This document shows positions 44,687-53,513 of a stretch of DNA of 64,000 nt, piece by piece (the stretch's first letter is position 1; each line of letters begins with the position of its first letter). This DNA comes from Ochrobactrum sp. BTU1 (GTDB lineage: Bacteria > Pseudomonadota > Alphaproteobacteria > Rhizobiales > Rhizobiaceae): positions 960,001 to 1,024,000 of the forward strand of contig CP076355.1 of NCBI GenBank assembly GCA_018798825.1, in the 5' to 3' direction. The notes beneath the pieces are model-generated. The model saw only the letters and a list, made by a program, of their open reading frames with translations, was not told the DNA's origin and did not search any database. A program made the translations under genes and the position numbers.

Positions 44687-45637
44687 ATGCGTAAATGGAT
44701 TCTGGCCATTTCGTCGGTGGCAGCGCTTGCTATGGCGGGTGCAGCTTCGGCTGAAGATTACAAGGTATTGGCGCCAGCAGCTCCAGGCGGTGGCTGGGAC
44801 CAGACAGCACGCACCATGCAGAACGTGCTTCAGGACGAAAAGATTTCCGGCAGCGTTCAGGTCATTAATGTTCCAGGTGCAGGTGGCACGATTGGCCTGG
44901 CGCAGTTCGTCAACCAGAATAAGGGCGACCCGAGCCAGCTCATCGTTGGCGGCTATGTCATGGTTGGTGCGATCCTGACCAACAATTCGCCCGTCAATCT
45001 CGACGCGATTACACCAATTGCCCGCCTCACCGGCGAATATGAAGCCATTGTCGTTCCGGCATCGTCCGACATTCAGAACCTCGGCGATCTTGTTGCCAAG
45101 CTCAAGGCTGATCCGGGCTCCGTTTCCTGGGGCGGCGGCTCGGCAGGTGGTACTGACCACATCACTGCTGGTCTTTTTGCCAAGGCCGCAGGCGTTGACC
45201 CAACCAAAGTCAACTACATTGCCTTTTCCGGTGGTGGCGAAGCGCTCGCTGCAATTCTTGGCAATCAGGTAACAGTCGGCATTTCCGGCTATGGCGAATT
45301 TGACCCACAGATCAAGGCTGGCACGCTTCGCATTATCGGTATTTCCAGCGATGAACGCGTTGAAGGCATCGACGCCCCGACCTTTAAAGAAGGTGGCGTC
45401 GACGTTTCAATCCAGAACTGGCGCATGGTCGGCACCGCTCCGGGCATCACCGCCGAACAGGAAGCTGCCGTGAATGCAGACATCGAAAAGATGGTGAAGT
45501 CTGAATCCTGGCAGAAGGCACTGGCCGACAAGGGCTGGGCCGATACCTATCTTGCAGGCGATGCTTTTAAAGAGCAGCTCAAGAAAGATGTTGCGTCCAC
45601 TGAAACCATCCTCAAGGAAATCGGCCTCGTCAAATGA
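44687..45637 (+). CDS. tctC: Tripartite tricarboxylate transporter substrate-binding protein (TctC)
   Basis: A 316-residue periplasmic protein with a signal peptide (MRKWILAISSVAALAMAGAA, cleavage near ASA-EDY). It has the Bug/TctC motifs APAAPGGGWDQTARTMQ, NVPGAGGTIGLAQFV, GGSAGGTDHITAGLFAKAAG and VNYIAFSGGGEALAAILG. The family binds citrate and other carboxylates. It heads a tctC-tctB-tctA operon with a GGGAGG ribosome site. Confidence 0.94.
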   Translation: MRKWILAISSVAALAMAGAASAEDYKVLAPAAPGGGWDQTARTMQNVLQDEKISGSVQVINVPGAGGTIGLAQFVNQNKGDPSQLIVGGYVMVGAILTNNSPVNLDAITPIARLTGEYEAIVVPASSDIQNLGDLVAKLKADPGSVSWGGGSAGGTDHITAGLFAKAAGVDPTKVNYIAFSGGGEALAAILGNQVTVGISGYGEFDPQIKAGTLRIIGISSDERVEGIDAPTFKEGGVDVSIQNWRMVGTAPGITAEQEAAVNADIEKMVKSESWQKALADKGWADTYLAGDAFKEQLKKDVASTETILKEIGLVK

Positions 45638-46131
45638 CAGGATCTGAACAGCATGGAGAGCGCCGTTCCGCTGGAACGGCGCCAGACTACGCAGCTCTTG
45701 TCATAGCCCTAATCCTTGCTGCAATTGCTATCGCAATTGCCTGGTCCACGGCCTATGGCAACAATGTGCTGTCTTACTCACCCGTTGGGCCTAAAACCGT
45801 GCCCTATATCATTGCAGCTGGGCTATTCATCCTGTCTATCTGGACCGTAATCAGCGCTTTGAAGGGCGAGTTTCCCGAACGTGAACATCAGGAAATCGCA
45901 CCTATGGCGTGGATTGTCGGCGGTCTGGTTATCCAGATGCTGACTATGAAAACCATGGGCTTTTCCATCGCGACGGGCTTGCTGTTTGCAGCAACTGCGC
46001 GCGGATTTGGCTATCGCAAATTCTGGATAAGCGTGCCGGTCGGCATCGTCTTCTCATTCGTCATCTGGTTCATTTTTGCACGCGGCCTGCAGCTATCGCT
46101 GCCATCAGGCTGGCTTGAACAATTCGTTTAA
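45634..46131 (+). CDS. tctB: Tripartite tricarboxylate transporter small membrane protein (TctB)
   Basis: A 165-residue membrane protein with four predicted helices, typical TctB size. It contains [38 protein letters not shown] and a C-terminal [16 protein letters not shown]. TctB sequences vary widely; position between tctC and tctA with a four-base ATGA overlap supports the call. Confidence 0.9.
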   Translation: MTGSEQHGERRSAGTAPDYAALVIALILAAIAIAIAWSTAYGNNVLSYSPVGPKTVPYIIAAGLFILSIWTVISALKGEFPEREHQEIAPMAWIVGGLVIQMLTMKTMGFSIATGLLFAATARGFGYRKFWISVPVGIVFSFVIWFIFARGLQLSLPSGWLEQFV

Positions 46132-46142
46132 GGCGAAAGAAC

Positions 46143-47687
46143 ATGGATACAATCACTCTGCTCGCCAACGGACTACTGGTAGCCCTTGAGCCGTCAAACC
46201 TTATTTACGCGCTGATTGGCGTCACACTTGGTACGGCTGTTGGCGTGCTACCGGGCATCGGCCCAGCACTTACAGTGGCGTTGCTCCTGCCCGTTACCTA
46301 TAAACTCGACCCCGCCGGTTCTCTCATCATGTTTGCCGGTATTTATTACGGCGGCATGTATGGCGGATCGACGACCTCGATCTTGCTGAATACGCCCGGA
46401 GAAAGTGCCTCCATCGTCACGGCATTGGAGGGCAATAAAATGGCCCGAGCGGGGCGCGGCGGACCGGCCCTAGCAACCGCTGCTATTGGCTCGTTCATTG
46501 CAGGCCTGATTGCAACGCTGGCCCTGGCATTCGTTGCCCCGTGGGTGGTGAAATTCGCCCTCTCCTTCGGACCTTCGGAATATTTCGCTCTCATGCTGCT
46601 TGCCTTTATGACCGTCTCGGCGGCATTTGGCGATTCCACACTGCGCGGCCTCACCTCGCTGTTCATCGGTCTGACGCTTGGCCTTATCGGCATCGATCAG
46701 CTGACCGGACAGGCCCGTCTGGTCATGGGCACACCGAACCTTCTCGATGGCATCAATGTTACTACACTTGCGGTTGCGCTGTTTGCTATTGGTGAGACTT
46801 TGGCGGTGGTATCTAAAAAGCTAAGCTCCGACGATGAAGTCATCGCAGTCAAAGGCTCAGTCTGGATGACCAAGAATGACTGGAAGCGCTCATGGATGCC
46901 ATGGCTGCGTGGAACGGCAATCGGCTTTCCGATTGGCGCCATGCCAGCGGGCGGAGCCGACGTGTCAAGCTTCCTGTCCTATTCGGCAGAACGCCAGTTC
47001 TCCAAACATCCGGAAGAGTTCGGCAAGGGCGCCATTGAAGGCGTTGCAGGTCCGGAAGCCGCCAACAACGCATCGGCTGCGGGTACACTCGTGCCGCTAC
47101 TGACCCTCGGTCTGCCAACTACGGCAACGGCGGCAATCATGCTGGCTGGTTTCCAGCAATTCGGCTTACAACCGGGACCATTGCTTTTTGTCACCAATGC
47201 GCCACTGGTTTGGGGGCTGGTTGCAAGCCTTCTGGTTGCCAATCTTATGCTGCTTGTGCTGAACCTGCCACTGATCGGCCTTTGGGTGAAGATGCTCACC
47301 ATTCCGCGCCACTGGCTTTATGCGGGGATTCTTGTCTTCGCTACACTGGGTACTATTGGTGCCAACGCATCGACATCAATGCTGCTTGGTCTTCCGGTAT
47401 CGTTTGAGCTGGGTCTGCTTCTGGCTTTCGGTTTGCTTGGTTATGTGCTGCGCCGCTTCTCATACCCGATTGCACCGGTTGTCGTGGGCCTGATCCTCGG
47501 ACCGATGGCAGAGAAAAGTCTGCGGCAGGCACTGCAGATCAGCCAGGGTAACCCGATGACACTAGTGCATTCATGGGTATCTATAACGCTGATTGCACTG
47601 GCAATCGCGGCAGTCGTCGTGCCGATGATTATGCGCCAGCGCGGCAAGGGCGAATTGCTCAAACAAATGGCAACAGACGAAGACTAG
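46143..47687 (+). CDS. tctA: Tripartite tricarboxylate transporter large permease (TctA)
   Basis: A 514-residue inner-membrane protein. The TctA landmarks are clear: [41 protein letters not shown], and a second internal repeat around [20 protein letters not shown] and [18 protein letters not shown]. It probably uses the proton or sodium gradient. It is the last gene of the operon and is followed by a strong terminator. Confidence 0.95.
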   Translation: MDTITLLANGLLVALEPSNLIYALIGVTLGTAVGVLPGIGPALTVALLLPVTYKLDPAGSLIMFAGIYYGGMYGGSTTSILLNTPGESASIVTALEGNKMARAGRGGPALATAAIGSFIAGLIATLALAFVAPWVVKFALSFGPSEYFALMLLAFMTVSAAFGDSTLRGLTSLFIGLTLGLIGIDQLTGQARLVMGTPNLLDGINVTTLAVALFAIGETLAVVSKKLSSDDEVIAVKGSVWMTKNDWKRSWMPWLRGTAIGFPIGAMPAGGADVSSFLSYSAERQFSKHPEEFGKGAIEGVAGPEAANNASAAGTLVPLLTLGLPTTATAAIMLAGFQQFGLQPGPLLFVTNAPLVWGLVASLLVANLMLLVLNLPLIGLWVKMLTIPRHWLYAGILVFATLGTIGANASTSMLLGLPVSFELGLLLAFGLLGYVLRRFSYPIAPVVVGLILGPMAEKSLRQALQISQGNPMTLVHSWVSITLIALAIAAVVVPMIMRQRGKGELLKQMATDED

Positions 47688-47725
47688 AGCATAACCCTCC
47701 CAGCGTGAAACGCGCTCAGAAAACA

Positions 47726-47756
47726 AAAAGCCCCGGAGAAACCGGGGCTTTATTTC
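47726..47756. terminator. Bidirectional terminator after tctA
   Basis: GCCCCGG (47730-47736) and CCGGGGC (47742-47748), with A residues before and TTTATTT after, form a terminator for the tct operon and for the small minus-strand gene at 47774. Confidence 0.88.
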
Positions 47757-47773
47757 AGTAAACAACCGCTAGC

Positions 47774-47932
47774 TTAGTCGTGGATTTTACGGAACTCAGC
47801 CACATCGATGCCAAGCGTCTCAAGGTCTTTTGCCATTGGCTGATGGCCAACACGCATGGCAGCAGATGCGCGAACGGCACTGCCGAATTGCGCAAAGGCA
47901 CGACCGAAACGATTATTAAAGCGGGCAAACAT
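47774..47932 (-). CDS. Small arginine-rich protein, DUF1127-like
   Basis: A 52-residue basic protein starting MFARFNNRFGRAF and ending LETLGIDVAEFRKIHD. The aromatic-arginine first half and the LGI motif resemble DUF1127 proteins, though the match is loose. The start is chosen at 47932 because GGAG lies six bases upstream; the frame is open to 48025. The function is unknown. A bidirectional terminator lies just beyond its stop. Confidence 0.6.
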   Translation of the reverse strand: MFARFNNRFGRAFAQFGSAVRASAAMRVGHQPMAKDLETLGIDVAEFRKIHD

Positions 47933-48125
47933 TTTCATCTCCATCACGGACACCTTATTGGTCCGCATCCTTGAGATGGTGTTTAACAACTTCTGTTTGA
48001 AGTAACGCCTTTGCATAAGAGCCATGCAGAAACTGCATGTAACGATATTTATCCCTATTGATTGGGATCAATGAGGCTTCGGTTTTCGGCTGCCAATCTG
48101 TCCTTATCAAAGGAAGGAGAAAACC

Positions 48126-48362
48126 ATGTCAAACACCCCTCACACGCTTGGTGAAGAGTTTCCCGGCCAATTGGTTGCCATTCATGCCCTGAAGGCAGCC
48201 GACCCGCGTTTCGCTCGCATTCTGGAGGAATATGACTCGGTCAATGACCGCATTCATCGAGCCGAAAGTAAGATAGCACCCGTCAGTCAGGAAGAGGAAA
48301 CCAACCTGCGCAAGCAGCGTCTTGCACTGAAAGACACTATTGAACAAGCATTAGCCCAATAA
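48126..48362 (+). CDS. DUF465 (YdcH) family protein
   Basis: A 78-residue soluble helical-hairpin protein. The pattern ILEEYDSVNDRIHRAE and EEETNLRKQRLALKDTIEQAL is typical of DUF465, whose members are short coiled coils of unknown role. A strong AAGGAAGGAG ribosome site precedes the ATG. It stands alone between the small minus-strand gene and a decayed mgtC. Confidence 0.88.
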   Translation: MSNTPHTLGEEFPGQLVAIHALKAADPRFARILEEYDSVNDRIHRAESKIAPVSQEEETNLRKQRLALKDTIEQALAQ

Positions 48363-48409
48363 CAACAGAACTGGCCACGGCAGTGGCGGCGCTCTAAATA
48401 TTTTCTGAC

Positions 48410-48455
48410 GCGCATCTTTGTCCGAAAACCGCTACACACTTCGAGATGTGCTCTA
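48410..48455. repeat. Palindromic intergenic repeat, related form
   Basis: GCGCATCT (48410-48417) and AGATGTGC (48444-48451) flank a core containing CGAAAACCGCTACACACTTCG, resembling the CGAAAACCG-type core of the other copies. Its right edge covers the stop codon region of the mgtC remnant. Confidence 0.55.
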
Positions 48456-48938
48456 GTCGCCGCTGTCTGGCCTTACCGATCGTTCCATCTTTCCAAACGT
48501 GATCAACATGATAGCGGCGATGGCCGCTTCCATAATCGCGATTTGCCACAGTCCGAGGCCGCTTGCGAGACCGATAGCTGCAGGAAGCTACATGCCCGCA
48601 CCCGTGGTATTGCCGGTAATCTGTCCTTTGCCAAAGATGATAAAGCCAGTCGCAAGAAAAGCGACGCCGCTGATGATCGCTTCTGCAAGACGCGAAGGCT
48701 CCACGCGGATGTTCTGATCGTCGAAAACCCGCACATTCGCCAGCTCAAGCGATACGATTGTGACCTTGCAGATGAAAGACAGACCATCATGTCGGTTTTC
48801 AACCCTGCCGGACGCTTTCGCCATTCTCTTTCAAAGACCGATAACCGCGCCAAGAAGAGTTGCGAGCAGCATTCTTGCCAATACGACTGGCAGGCTCAGC
48901 ATATTATCGTGTGTGAATTCGGCCCAGAATTGATCCAT
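48453..48938 (-). pseudogene. MgtC/SapB-family protein, decayed by frameshifts and a stop
   Basis: On the minus strand, fragments of one MgtC protein appear in successive frames. The first runs from ATG 48938 (MDQFWAEFTHDN, RMLLATLLGAVIGL) and ends at a TGA. A single-base shift restores LEREWRKRPAGLKTDMMVCL. A second shift leads to RVEPSRLAEAIISGVAFLATGF and TGNTTGAGM, which stops at TAG. After that stop the frame continues as LPAAIGLASGLG. MgtC is an inner-membrane virulence and magnesium-stress protein. The order and content match one ancestral gene, so it is almost certainly non-functional unless the read is faulty. Confidence 0.85.
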
Positions 48939-48995
48939 GCCCTTCAATAGAAATTCTCGGTTTTTGTTCCGGCGGCTTGAAACGCAATTAAAAGA

Positions 48996-49205
48996 TTAAT
49001 TGCCGGAAGCAGGCGGAACAGTTTCGGTGCTGGCTGGTGGCACCGAGCCTTCACTATTGGACGGCACTTCAGGTGCAATCGCGCTACCGAACAGCTCAAC
49101 AAGCAGCCAGACTACTCCAGCTGCAGCTATACTAACCAGCAAAATTACAAGAACGGGTTTACCCTCACGACCCTGTCGCGCTTCACGCGGGCTGACCTGT
49201 TTCAT
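48996..49205 (-). CDS. Small single-pass membrane protein of unknown function
   Basis: A 69-residue protein with a basic N-terminus (KQVSPREARQGREGKP), one membrane helix (VLVILLVSIAAAGVVWLLV) and a periplasmic-type tail rich in Ser, Pro and Glu. The ATG at 49205 has GGGAGGTG seven bases upstream. It lies alone between the mgtC remnant and tRNA-His. No family was recognised. Confidence 0.7.
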   Translation of the reverse strand: MKQVSPREARQGREGKPVLVILLVSIAAAGVVWLLVELFGSAIAPEVPSNSEGSVPPASTETVPPASGN

Positions 49206-49481
49206 GAAACAACACCTCCCTTTCTGGACACTCTTACAATAGCCCAATGATTGGGTAGTGGTTTTGTTCCAGAGGGAAGAAAGTGGCCAAAATTGCCCGG
49301 CAATATAACGGGAATCCATGAGAAACCAATATCCGGAATCACAAAATTTCAATGGCTTGCTGGAAGCTTCTTTTAAATTGCAGAAAGAGCCAACGTTCCG
49401 CTCAAATACAGCGACTTCGGCATTTCACCAACATGCTGCTCTGTTTCAGACACTGTTTACAGTATATGTAAGAAAATTAGA

Positions 49482-49558
49482 TGGTACGGACGGGTGGATT
49501 CGAACCACCGACCTCAGGAGCCACAATCCTGCGCTCTAACCAACTGAGCTACGACCGC
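49482..49558 (-). tRNA. tRNA-His (GTG)
   Basis: On the minus strand there is a complete cloverleaf: D arm GCTCAGTTGGTTAGAGC, anticodon stem CAGGA/TCCTG around loop TTGTGGC (anticodon GTG), T arm GGTGG-TTCGAAT-CCACC and an encoded CCA end. Position -1 is C, not the usual G, position 73 is A instead of C, and the first pair is G1-U72. This is the reduced identity set reported for tRNA-His of some alphaproteobacteria. A U5-U68 mismatch is also seen. Confidence 0.95.
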
Positions 49559-49910
49559 GTACCTAATTCTCAACGAACTCACTTCGGTGTCCGTCGACAG
49601 GGGGTCACATACGGAGAATCGAACCACATTGCAAGTGATTATAATGATCTTTTTTGAAGATTTCCCCGTTTGTTAGCTCGAAAGCCGCAATCGTTAAAAT
49701 TCGACGCAATTCGGTTACCATGTTTTATGCATGGTTGTGCATAAATACGGATTATCCACCGACACATAAAATTGCCTTACCTGCATTAACTAATGGAACA
49801 GAAAGTAAGGTCCATATCGAATACAAATATGGACCCCAACCCGCAAGAGGCTTATTAACAGGTCGTTAAGAGGTTTCTTGGGTGGACGGAAGAACAGGTA
49901 AAGGACCGGT
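49559..49910. other. Intergenic region upstream of the PdhS-like gene
   Basis: About 350 bases with no supported gene. It should contain the promoters of tRNA-His (minus) and of the kinase (plus). One ORF (49654-49869) has no family features or ribosome site. I see no notable structure. Confidence 0.5.
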
Positions 49911-52900
49911 ATGTCAGGATCATACCCCTTCATCGATATTGCCGCGCTGGATCAAATCCGCGAAGGCTTTGCCAAGGGCGACGCGCAGCTCGTGCTGACG
50001 CGCGACTTATCGACAGTGCTTTGGGCAAATGGCGCTGGCGCAAACCTCTTTGGCCATGATCGTATCGAAGACCTGATCGGTCGCGCCCTTGATTTGCCGG
50101 TCGCGACGCGCCGACAGATTACAGCTTCCACCGATGAAACCGACATTGCGCCCAGGATTGTCGCTGTTCGTCTGGGTGGAGGAATGCGGGCCGAACTGAC
50201 CCGCCTAAGCATTTCGAATATTGCCCTGCCCGATGGCATTGAGGCCTTGCTGATGTCTGCCGACCGGCAGGACGTTAAGCCCGGCGATATTATTTCCGGG
50301 CTCGCCGATGAAACAACGCATGTCGCGCTGATTGATGCACAGGCGAGAATTCTTGCTGCAAGCTCACGTTTTGCTGTGCTTGATATTTCCGCATCCACCA
50401 TCGAAGATTTGATTGTCGAAGCTGAAGATGCCGATGATCATCTGGTCAAGCGGCGTATCCGTGCTGGAAAGCATTCAGTTCCGGGTGCGCTGGCGCGTCT
50501 TTCAGACACCCCTGCTTTACACCTGCTCTGCATTATCAGCGAAGCGACACAGCCGACTTTGACCGCCGATGCGCCTTTGGCTGAAAAAAATATCGTATCC
50601 ACAGTGAAAGAAGCAGCGACCAAGGCCGAAGAGCTTCAGAAGCCCAAGGAGTTTGCTTTTGACCGTGACGGCGCACCAGCCCGCTTCATATGGAAGACGG
50701 ATGCGGCCGGTTCATTTACCGAACTATCGCCAGAACTGGGCATTATTATCGGGCCTAATGCTGCCGATGTTATCGGCCGCCGCTTTGCGGAAGTTGCCAA
50801 TGTATTTGGCTTCGACACGGATGGCGTTATCGCCGCTCTGCTGCAAAAGCGCGATACGTGGTCCGGTAAAAGGCTGCTTTGGCCGGTTGAGGGTACAAAC
50901 CTCCGTGTGCCAGTAGAGCTTGCCGCCCTTCCGGTTTATTCGCGCGATCGCGAATTTATCGGTTTCCGCGGTTTCGGCCTTGTGAACCCACAGGATGCAG
51001 AAGCAGACCCTGAAACCATCGGCACTGTGCTGGCTGGCGGCGTTCCGCAGAAGCGGGTTCCAGAAGAACAACAGACCGCCCTGCCGCTCGACGGTGCGGA
51101 CGATGATGTTTTGGCACTTTCAGAAGAAGTTGCGAATGACGATCATCCTTCAGAAGCCAAATATCAGCCACCTGTGGTTCTGACGCCTAATCCAGGCCGT
51201 CGGGAATCCGACAAGGTGCTTGAGCTTCTTAACGCTGCTGCCCGCGAAAAAGTCGCGGCGGATCACGAAAAAGAACACAAGACGAAGACTGACAAACGCC
51301 CTGAAGGCGGCCTGACAACCACCGAGCGCAATGCATTCCGCGAAATCGCTGATCGCTTGCGCAAGCAAGGTCTCGCAAACTCGCGTCAGGATCAGGACGC
51401 AGCAGATGAGAAGCCGGTTGCCGCCGAGCAGATAAAGCCTGCTGCAGAACGCGCATCACCTGTCGCGCTGGTTTCTGAACCTGCTCAAAAAAATCCCGCC
51501 GAACAGCCTGCCACAGAAGCCGCAACCCCTGTTGTTTCTGACGAAAAGGTGTTTGCTGACGAAACGGCTTTGCTTGCCAATCTGCCTGTGCCGGTGATTA
51601 TTCAGTCTGGCGGCGATATCCATTATGTCAATCAGGCGCTGCTTGATTTGACGGGTTATGACGCGATTGAAGACATCCGTAAGGCTGGTGGCGTTGATGC
51701 GCTTTTCAACAGCGAAGCCGACGACAGTGAAAAGCGTCAGGGCATGGTGCTACGTCATGCCGACGGCCATGAAGAACCGGTCGATGCACATCTTAATGCT
51801 ATTAACTGGCGTTCTGGCCGCGCATTGATGCTAAGCCTTATGCCTGCCGTAGTTGAAGCGACTGTCCCTGTTCATAGTACATCAGAACCGGCCCATAAGG
51901 ATCGCTCTGAAAAGCAGGAACTGCAGGCCCATATCGAAGAGCTCAAGACCATTCTTGACACAGCAACCGATGGTGTTGTTCTGATTGATCCGGAGGGCCG
52001 CATTCGCTCGATGAACCATTCGGCCTCGGCGCTATTTGGCTATGATCAGGGCGATACGGAAGGTAAGTTCTTCTCCATGCTCTTTGCCATCGAAAGCCAG
52101 CGTGCAGCGATGGATTATCTGCATGGCCTTTCCGGCAATGGCGTTTTGAGTGTCCTCAATGACGGACGTGAGGTGATTGGTCGCGAAGCGCAGGGCGGCT
52201 TCATTCCACTCTTCATGACGATGGGAAAGCTGACCCATACGAACGGTTATTGTGCGGTTCTGCGCGACATCACACAGTGGAAGCGCACCGAAGAAGAACT
52301 AACCAATGCTCGCCGCGAAGCCGAGCGCGCATCCAGTCAAAAAACAGAATTCCTTGCGCGTATCAGCCATGAAATTCGCACGCCGCTCAATGCAATCATC
52401 GGCTTCTCTGAGCTGATGTCCGATGAAAAATTCGGCTCGATTGGCAACGAGCGCTATCGCGACTATCTGCGTGATATCAACCGTTCCGGCAACCATGTGC
52501 TGGCATTGGTTAACGATCTCCTTGATATTTCAAAGATTGAAGCCGGCGCACTCGACATGAAGTTCGAAGCGGTCTCACTCAATGAAGCGATCGCCGAAGC
52601 CATAGCGCTGATGCAGCCGCAGGCCAATCGCGACCGCGTCATTATCCGTTCCAGCTTTCAGTCGAACCTACCCGACATCGTCGCAGATGCACGCTCGATC
52701 AAGCAGATCGCGCTCAATCTACTATCAAATGCCGTGCGCTTCACCGCAACCAGCGGACAGGTTATCGTTTCGACGAATTATGAACTGAACGGCGATGTCG
52801 TAATGCGTGTACGCGACAATGGTGTCGGCATGAGCAAAGTCGAAATAGAACAGGCATTGAAGCCGTTCCGTCAGGTCAACACCATGCAGCGCCGTAAAGC

Positions 52901-53063
52901 TGAAAGTGCGAAGGACTGGCGCGACGAAGGCACGGGTCTGGGACTTCCGCTGACCAAGGCGATGGTGGAGGCAAACCGCGCGCAATTTTCAATCGACTCC
53001 ACACCCGGCCAGGGAACTGTGGTGGAAATCGTTTTCCCACCTACACGCGTTCTCGCAGAATAG
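49911..53063 (+). CDS. pdhS: PAS-domain sensor histidine kinase, PdhS/PleC/DivJ-like
   Basis: A 1050-residue kinase with no obvious membrane segment. A long N-terminal region (about 1-650) holds degenerate PAS-type sensory domains and a low-complexity Ala/Glu-rich linker near 430-560. A clearer PAS domain (about 680-790) contains LDTATDGVVLIDPEGRIRSM. The kinase core has the H-box FLARISHEIRTPLNAIIGFSE, as in PleC/DivJ/PdhS, then NLLSNAVRFT, VRDNGVGM and GTGLGLPLTKAMVEA. Size and location, with AsmA, pot and aceA genes following, match Brucella PdhS, an old-pole kinase that acts on the DivK/CtrA cell-cycle pathway. The exact paralogue (PdhS or PdhS1/2) is not certain. Confidence 0.78.
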   Translation: MSGSYPFIDIAALDQIREGFAKGDAQLVLTRDLSTVLWANGAGANLFGHDRIEDLIGRALDLPVATRRQITASTDETDIAPRIVAVRLGGGMRAELTRLSISNIALPDGIEALLMSADRQDVKPGDIISGLADETTHVALIDAQARILAASSRFAVLDISASTIEDLIVEAEDADDHLVKRRIRAGKHSVPGALARLSDTPALHLLCIISEATQPTLTADAPLAEKNIVSTVKEAATKAEELQKPKEFAFDRDGAPARFIWKTDAAGSFTELSPELGIIIGPNAADVIGRRFAEVANVFGFDTDGVIAALLQKRDTWSGKRLLWPVEGTNLRVPVELAALPVYSRDREFIGFRGFGLVNPQDAEADPETIGTVLAGGVPQKRVPEEQQTALPLDGADDDVLALSEEVANDDHPSEAKYQPPVVLTPNPGRRESDKVLELLNAAAREKVAADHEKEHKTKTDKRPEGGLTTTERNAFREIADRLRKQGLANSRQDQDAADEKPVAAEQIKPAAERASPVALVSEPAQKNPAEQPATEAATPVVSDEKVFADETALLANLPVPVIIQSGGDIHYVNQALLDLTGYDAIEDIRKAGGVDALFNSEADDSEKRQGMVLRHADGHEEPVDAHLNAINWRSGRALMLSLMPAVVEATVPVHSTSEPAHKDRSEKQELQAHIEELKTILDTATDGVVLIDPEGRIRSMNHSASALFGYDQGDTEGKFFSMLFAIESQRAAMDYLHGLSGNGVLSVLNDGREVIGREAQGGFIPLFMTMGKLTHTNGYCAVLRDITQWKRTEEELTNARREAERASSQKTEFLARISHEIRTPLNAIIGFSELMSDEKFGSIGNERYRDYLRDINRSGNHVLALVNDLLDISKIEAGALDMKFEAVSLNEAIAEAIALMQPQANRDRVIIRSSFQSNLPDIVADARSIKQIALNLLSNAVRFTATSGQVIVSTNYELNGDVVMRVRDNGVGMSKVEIEQALKPFRQVNTMQRRKAESAKDWRDEGTGLGLPLTKAMVEANRAQFSIDSTPGQGTVVEIVFPPTRVLAE

Positions 53064-53204
53064 GCGATGCATATCCCACATGTTTTCAAAAAGCCTTTGC
53101 CGGGCGTCAAAAAAGATGCGTGAAAAAGCCAAAACATTGGACATTCTCTAAGTGAATTATACCTGTGATGTCTAAAGACCCTCCACCTGGAGAGCTTTTC
53201 ATTT

Positions 53205-53330
53205 GCAGAAAAAAAGCGCCGGCAAGAACCAGCGCGATAATTTTCAGAGAGACAAAGACACGAAAGCAAGTGAGACAAGCACAAGTGCGGCTCGATCATT
53301 ACTCAGTGTTGCTTTCTTTATCGCGCCGGG
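53205..53330 (-). ncRNA. Candidate small RNA between the PdhS-like and AsmA-like genes
   Basis: The 447-base gap 53064-53510 holds no gene. On the minus strand it has a strand-specific terminator: GCGCTGG and CCGGCGC (complement of 53216-53235) pair fully only in minus-strand RNA, through a U-G pair, and are followed by seven U residues (53209-53215). No minus-strand gene lies upstream to account for it, so an independent transcript is suggested. The 5' end is unknown and the coordinates are a guess. Confidence 0.3.
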
Positions 53331-53513
53331 GTCGTTAATGCGGCGTTAAAAATTGAGCTCAGAATTTAGAGATTGTAAACTCCAGTAAAATCGCGGTTAA
53401 TTTCCGGGAAACAATTGTTTAACCATAGTGTGGAATGAGCAAAGGCGACTTTGCTTTGCCACGGTGCTGAGCTAGTTTAGATTACGGAATGTGTTTCTCT
53501 GATAGGATGGTTG

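Noticed and set aside
52871..53299. 142-residue minus-strand ORF at the pdhS end
   Set aside because: Antisense to the kinase ATPase domain and to the candidate RNA locus; no domain recognised.
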